A stretch of DNA of 64,000 nucleotides, from positions 16,926,001 to 16,990,000 of the forward strand of contig JBITNC010000001.1 in NCBI GenBank assembly GCA_050084985.1, given 5' to 3'. Below the pieces are notes generated by a model. The model was not told where the DNA came from. It searched no databases and worked only from the letters and a program-made list of their open reading frames with translations. Made by a program: the position numbers and the translations under genes. Below are positions 58,790 through 64,000 of the stretch, one piece after another; within the stretch, counting starts at the first letter, position 1; each line of letters starts with the position of its first letter. The DNA comes from Nageia nagi. Taxonomy: Eukaryota; Pinophyta.

Positions 58790-59869
58790 TGTAAAATGTG
58801 CTAGATGCACAAAAGAGAGAGGAATCAAGTGAAAGGTAAATACATGTGTGTCCTTATCTATGTCAAAGTTAAAGATATGATGAATGAACTTGTTGATGAA
58901 TAGTGACCTTGTTGTACAAACCCTAAGGCCAATTGCAAAAAAATAACACCAATATAGGTTCTAATTTCTGAGAGCTTAGCATAGGCATGAATGTCAATGT
59001 GGAAATGAATGTTCCTGAAGAATAAGACTCGTAAATAAGGATCAATGATAACAGATATGATGACAAGTTGAACTAAGCATATGATCATGGAAGTGGATGA
59101 TAAATATTTTCTCAAGTTATAATAACATTATAATATCATTAGGTGGCATTTAGAAATACCTAAGTGTAGGGTACTAACTATTGAGATGTAATTTTGATAT
59201 CATGCTTTCCCTAAATTAGAGATACTTATATTTATATCAAATGTGATTCACCATTTAACCCCTTAAATATTAGTTAAAGTCATCCTGATATACCTAACAT
59301 AAAACATAAGAACACAACCTAAGAAATATATGATAATAAGGTAAAATATGACCAAAATATGATTAAATGTTTGTGTAAAGTTTCACCTAAGTGGGACCAT
59401 GTTAAGGGGACCACTTTTGGATGTCAATAGATGCCCCCATTTGTAAGTATAATGAAATTGAATTTTAAAATAACATTATGCTTGCAAATGAAGTTAAAGG
59501 TAAAGAAAAGAAAAATTTGACACTTCCCTAGTTTAATTGTATAGAGCATCAAGGACTTGATGATATATATTGTCCCTCTTTTCCTTGGTTGTGAGATGTA
59601 ATGGCTTGCATGTAGTAGAATCAACCAAGAGCAATAATAAAACTTTAAAATGAGAGGCAAACACTTCCAAATGCATATATGATTGTTAAATCATAAAATA
59701 TATAGCCATGATAGTAAGAGAGAACATCATAGCATTTCATCATAAATGATATAGTAATAATGGAGCAAATATGAAATACATATAATATGCATACATTGTA
59801 TTGAGAACACTAAATACATGACATAATATTTTATTCTTAGATGCATACATAAGAAATCAATATAAAGGT
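58790..59869. other. possible E6 5' LTR and flank; no gene seen
   Basis: It begins TGTAAAATGTGC, which on the minus strand would be the LTR end next to the primer site. I could not match it to the 3' LTR, so the assignment is open. No protein is recognised. Confidence 0.3.
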
Positions 59870-60265
59870 GTGTACACATCATCATAGGGTACATGTTCCA
59901 TTCCTATATGGAACACATGCAATCAAAACCATATATGTTAACATCATCATGAGGTACATGCATCATTCTTAGATGCAACATATGAATCAAGAAGAACTAC
60001 ATGGTGACGGTTAGTTGAGAGCCAACCAAAAAAGGTGACTCAAATACATGGTTAGTTTGAATATTTTCCAACCATTTTATGTGGTATGTCATTCATCATC
60101 ATGGGGTACATGCCCCATTATTAGATATTGACATAAGATGCAATCATCATCATGAGGTACATGCCCCATTCTTATATGTGATTTTAAGTGTGATGGTTAG
60201 TTGAGACCCAACAAACAAAGGTGAATCAATGATGATTAGTTTGAATATTTCCAAATCATGCAAAT
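59870..60265. repeat. compound tandem repeats
   Basis: CATCATGAGGTACATGCCCC-like units recur near 59880, 59945, 60095 and 60147. A longer unit (GGTTAGTTGAGACCCAAC, then AAAGGTGA, then TTAGTTTGAATATTT) recurs near 60008 and 60195, a spacing of about 186 bases. Confidence 0.75.
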
Positions 60266-61434
60266 GATTAAATGCAAAGTGTATATAAGGATAGGAATAC
60301 TCCTTATAAGTTACCCACTGTGCTGATGTGTAATGATTTGGCCTAATTTCTACCTTTGTAACCCAACCTCCATGCTGGCTTCAACATTAATGCTAGTGAA
60401 TTTGTAGTAGATGTTTTTTTTATTGAAACTATATTATGTAGCATGATATATGAATCTGAAAAAAAAGATATTTTCATACCTAAAAGTTACTAATAGAGTG
60501 TTTGATTTTGTGATGAATGGGTTGGACCTAAGAACGAATGTCCAAGAAATACATCATTCTTTGATTGGATGTTTGTTTATTCCTACAAAGATTTCATTAT
60601 CCAAGATATGTTAGTCCTATATTAATTTTTAGACCAAATGTAGGTAGATGATCCATGATTTTCAAGGTGAGGGTGTAAATATTAAGGAATGATAGCATGA
60701 GTGCTAGTGAGCCAACATAAGCACTAATGTTAGCATGGAAGCAAAAGTCCATTGTGAATTTGGTTACCAAAATTTGCAACAATGAACTCAAATGGCTTAA
60801 GGAGATGGAATTTAATATTTCAGAGAGGTTAGAGGCTAAAGGTGGAACCCAATTAGTGATTACCTTATTAATTATGTCATAATTTGAGTTTAAATAGGCC
60901 CAAATTATGGTTTATTTATCACTTTCACTATTTAAAGCTTGAGCTCTAGTCTAGGAAGGTTTGGTGAGCCTAGTGAGATAATTGTGGGCATTTTGAATGA
61001 TCAACATTGCAAGGTAAGTGATATTGTTTATGAATTGAAATGATTCAGGTTAGTTTTATGATTTTTGCTAAGTTTTTAACCCAAGTTTGGCCTTTAGGAT
61101 GAATATTATAGAGAAAGAGAACCATAAGGCATATCTTCTCTTATACAATAAGGTTTTTACATATGTGGTAGGCATATATGTCCCTATTATTGCTTTTGTT
61201 TCTCAAAATTTGTAATTTATTGGACAAATAGGCAAAATCAAATAAAACTTAGGTTAGGGTTTTATACCTAGGGCCTAGGTGAATTAGGGTTTAGAGGTCT
61301 TATGAGTGGGTGAAATATGATTTTATGAAATCATGGAGTTAGAGGGATTTTTTCCCCAATTTTTTTAAAAATTGGTTGTAAAAAGCCCAGTGCAAGTGCT
61401 AACGTTAGCTTGGGCATGAGTGTGACAGAGTGAT
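60266..61434. other. probable retrotransposon 3' internal region, unrecognised
   Basis: It lies upstream of the polypurine tract at 61435. Variants of a phrase with GTGCTA and AACATTAATG or AACGTTAGC recur near 60375, 60700 and 61395. No protein motif is seen. Confidence 0.3.
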
Positions 61435-61450
61435 TTTTGGGATGGGAAAG
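61435..61450 (+). promoter_or_regulatory. candidate polypurine tract followed by an LTR start
   Basis: TTTTGGGATGGGAAAG is followed at 61451 by TGTAAATACCC, itself the first half of the imperfect inverted repeat TGTAAATACCC / GTATTTTACA. The arrangement matches a plus-oriented retrotransposon 3' end. The LTR's far end was not found. Confidence 0.45.
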
Positions 61451-61466
61451 TGTAAATACCCAAAAT

Positions 61467-63699
61467 TGTATTTTACATTATTGATAGGGTTATACTAACA
61501 TTTATGACATTGATCATATATTGTACTATAATGTTTAGGTAACTTGTATTTACAATGCTTTGGATTGGATCGATCAACACTATTTCAACCTTTAAGTTAT
61601 TTCTACCATATTGTTTGCAATCGCTTGGATAACTTGCTAGTTGTTTGGATGATCTTTCAAGTCACATAGTCATTTAGAAGATCCTTTTTAAGGTTTATAA
61701 AATCTAATATGGGCTAACATTCTGAGACTCTTGTTCTTACTTTACACATTTTTGCACAAACTCTATGATCTCTACACTTTCTTATGCTCATACCAGAGTT
61801 TGTGATATCACTTGTAAAGGACCACATCAAGTCTTAAGCTCACCTCTTCACACCTTGGGAACACTTCTCAATTATACATGGTTTGAGGTATCTTTTGATC
61901 ATTTGAGGTTGCTTAGGCTATTTATGGTGAATTTCATGGGTATTTGTAGATTTGAAGCTTTAATCACTCTCAATTGAAGGCTTGTGTCCTTAAGTAAATT
62001 GTAGACTTATAATTGTATGGCACATAGGAATATTTAGGCTAAATTCATACTTAGGTTTTCAAAGTAGGGTTTGACCTTTAAGGTCCAAACCCTAGGGTTT
62101 TAAAGATCTTTTTTTTATCTCATTAGTATTTTAACAATTAGATCTATTATTTCTAGCATTAAATTCATTTTCATTATTATCATATTTGATTATTTGAATA
62201 AATTTTTTAGCATACATAGTCTTTATCAGTATTTTTCATATTATTTTCATTTATCATTGTCTAATTATCTTGTATAAGCATTTGTATATAGTCTATGTGT
62301 CTAAATCATACTTGCATAATAGGCATTTTAATATTTTCTACTATCCTCTTGATTGTTGACAAGGAGACTTACAACCCTTTTGAGTTGGGGTTTCACCTCA
62401 CTTGGACAATCATAAGGTCTAAAGGACTTATGATTTGAAGTCACCATTAATCATTTTACTTTCATTTAATTTCTAGACATCACATTGCATCATTAAAGCA
62501 TAAAGGACAATCTCTAAACCCTATCTTATCAATCTTGTTAATACATATCATAGGAAAATTAGGTGGAATGTATCAAGATTCTTGGAGTTGCTTATAAATT
62601 TTGTGAGTGATTTAGGTGAAAGCAGTTTGACCCATTCATAGATGGTGATCATGATGGGACCTTGATATTCCTAAACCCTAAGAAAAAAGAGGATTCGCTA
62701 AGCCTTTACCTTATTTTTGATGGTTTCAACTTGTGGACATTTCTTGCATTTCGAAGAGTTCATGTGGCTAATTTCAATGAAACTTATAGGATACCTTACT
62801 GGAAAGGAAAAAAAATAGATATGAAAATTTCAAAGGTACACTATCACCATAGAGCAAATCATCCATATGTAAGCCAATTATTACTATAAATTATCCTCCT
62901 ATGGGATGACCCTAAGGTTGTTTGGATGGTTATGCAATCACCATACTACTAGATGATTTTATTTGTAGATATATTTTTAGCATTATTTTTTTTACATTCT
63001 TACATTTAGATCACATCTATAGTAGGTATAGCAATCCATTATTAGGTTTTTCTATAAAATCTAGGTGTCCTTGTCATAAGACATGCTTTTTTACCCTTGT
63101 CACAAGGTTTTACTGTAGGTTAATTTTTAGCTTTAAATTTTTATATCTAAGTGTAATTTGGTCATCCATATGACTTATGATCATCTGAATGATTGGAACT
63201 ATTCCCATAGTCATCCCTTTAGTGGATGATTTTGTGGTAGATTTTTTTATTCATTATTTAGCCATCTAGCGAGGAGAAGGAAGGAACATTCATGGGTCAG
63301 GTAAGTGTTTGGATTTCTTTTTGTACCTGTTCCATACTATTTGGTTACTTTTTGCATCTAGGATTGCCATCTTGCTTTAGTGAAATTTTCATTATATATT
63401 AGGAGAATGTTGTGTACACTTTAAAATTTCCTTTCATGTTTAAAATTTATAATCTTGAACATGGGTTTTATTGCAATTTTGGTACTTCTTTGCTGATTTG
63501 TGGGTGCATAAAAATAGTTGCTATATTTGCATTATTTTTCATTTGAAAAGGAAAGGAAATGTTTGTTATCACTTTATCATACTTGGGTGGGAGTGCCTTG
63601 GATGTTATTTTGAAAAAAACATGTATTTGGGAGGTGTAATTGAATTGCACATCATATTAGGATTGCATTTCATATTTTTGTAGATCCCTACATTAAAAT
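61467..63699. other. AT-rich DNA, partly candidate LTR; no gene recognised
   Basis: It contains a TATA-like GTTTATAAAATC near 61695 that could serve the candidate LTR. 62662-62889 is open on the plus strand with no recognised family. Confidence 0.3.
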
Positions 63700-64000
63700 T
63701 CTTGAAGAAGGGCCCGGGGTATTCTAATTATTATCATGAGTTCGCCTTAATGTCCCCGGGAGCTATTCCGGAATAAATAAAAGGCCGGAGTCCGTGAGTA
63801 AACCTTTCCGGAATGAAAAGAAGAGGTCGCGGAGAATAAGATAGACATATTTTGGCGAAGACCGAATTCCGAAACAAAATGATGTCAGCAAGGCGGTCAG
63901 GTTTCGGCAAGGACCAAGTTCCGGAAAAAAACGAAGTAAGCACAAGTGCCTCCGGGAAACAAAGCATTCCGGATATATGAAGATGACATCACGGAAAAGA
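63700..64000. other. GC-richer island with repeated TTCCGGAA motifs (runs off the window)
   Basis: Composition changes sharply at about 63700. The palindrome TTCCGGAA occurs at 63766-63773, 63806-63813 and 63919-63926, with near copies at 63967 (TTCCGGAT) and several CCGGAG, CTCCGGG and TTCCGAAA variants. It looks like the edge of a different mobile element or satellite. The overlapping minus-strand reading frames follow from the repeats and are not supported as genes. Confidence 0.55.

Noticed and set aside
63734-63967. Open minus-strand frames rich in PEAL, SGTWS and similar words
   Set aside because: Two overlapping frames are open because the underlying DNA is built from TTCCGGAA-like repeats; no start context or family match.

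Overview
This is a stretch of nuclear DNA from a vascular plant, probably a seed plant with a large, repeat-rich genome. The evidence is two plant-type genes with GT-AG introns, AT-rich intergenic DNA, several full-length LTR retrotransposons, and a tRNA-derived SINE-like copy. The species cannot be fixed from the sequence.

Layout. 152-2876 (+) is the 3' part of a MED26-like (TFIIS N-domain) gene with an apparent 1-base deletion. 7284-26869 is one old Ty1-copia element (E1, +) with matching AGAAT target duplications and two elements nested in its pol gene: E2 (12251-21180, minus strand, nearly identical LTRs, duplication AAGGT) and E3 (22438-24355, duplication GAACC), whose body is inverted relative to its own LTRs. 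30096-30470 (minus) is a small intact gene resembling plant 'Josephin-like' proteins. 33457-42448 (E4, minus) and 43326-54039 (E5, plus) are two related Ty3-gypsy-like elements. 57123-58790 (E6, minus) is a gag-protease gypsy remnant. Further tandem repeats and a candidate LTR start follow, and the last 300 bases have a very different, GC-richer composition.

The most interesting content is in the elements. E4 and E5 both carry, antisense to gag, a decayed gene for the same plant mobile domain (PMD) protein, and I see no reverse transcriptase or integrase in either. E1 and E2 share a 3.2-3.4 kb leader before gag, a long hairpin at the same place in the LTR, related tandem repeats after RNase H, and two in-frame TAA codons at the same pol positions. 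Together this suggests families that spread while depending on proteins made by other elements. Much of the decay looks like C-to-T or G-to-A change, as expected of methylated plant repeats.

All element coordinates come from reading repeat ends, target duplications, primer sites and translated motifs by eye. No alignment or database search was run.
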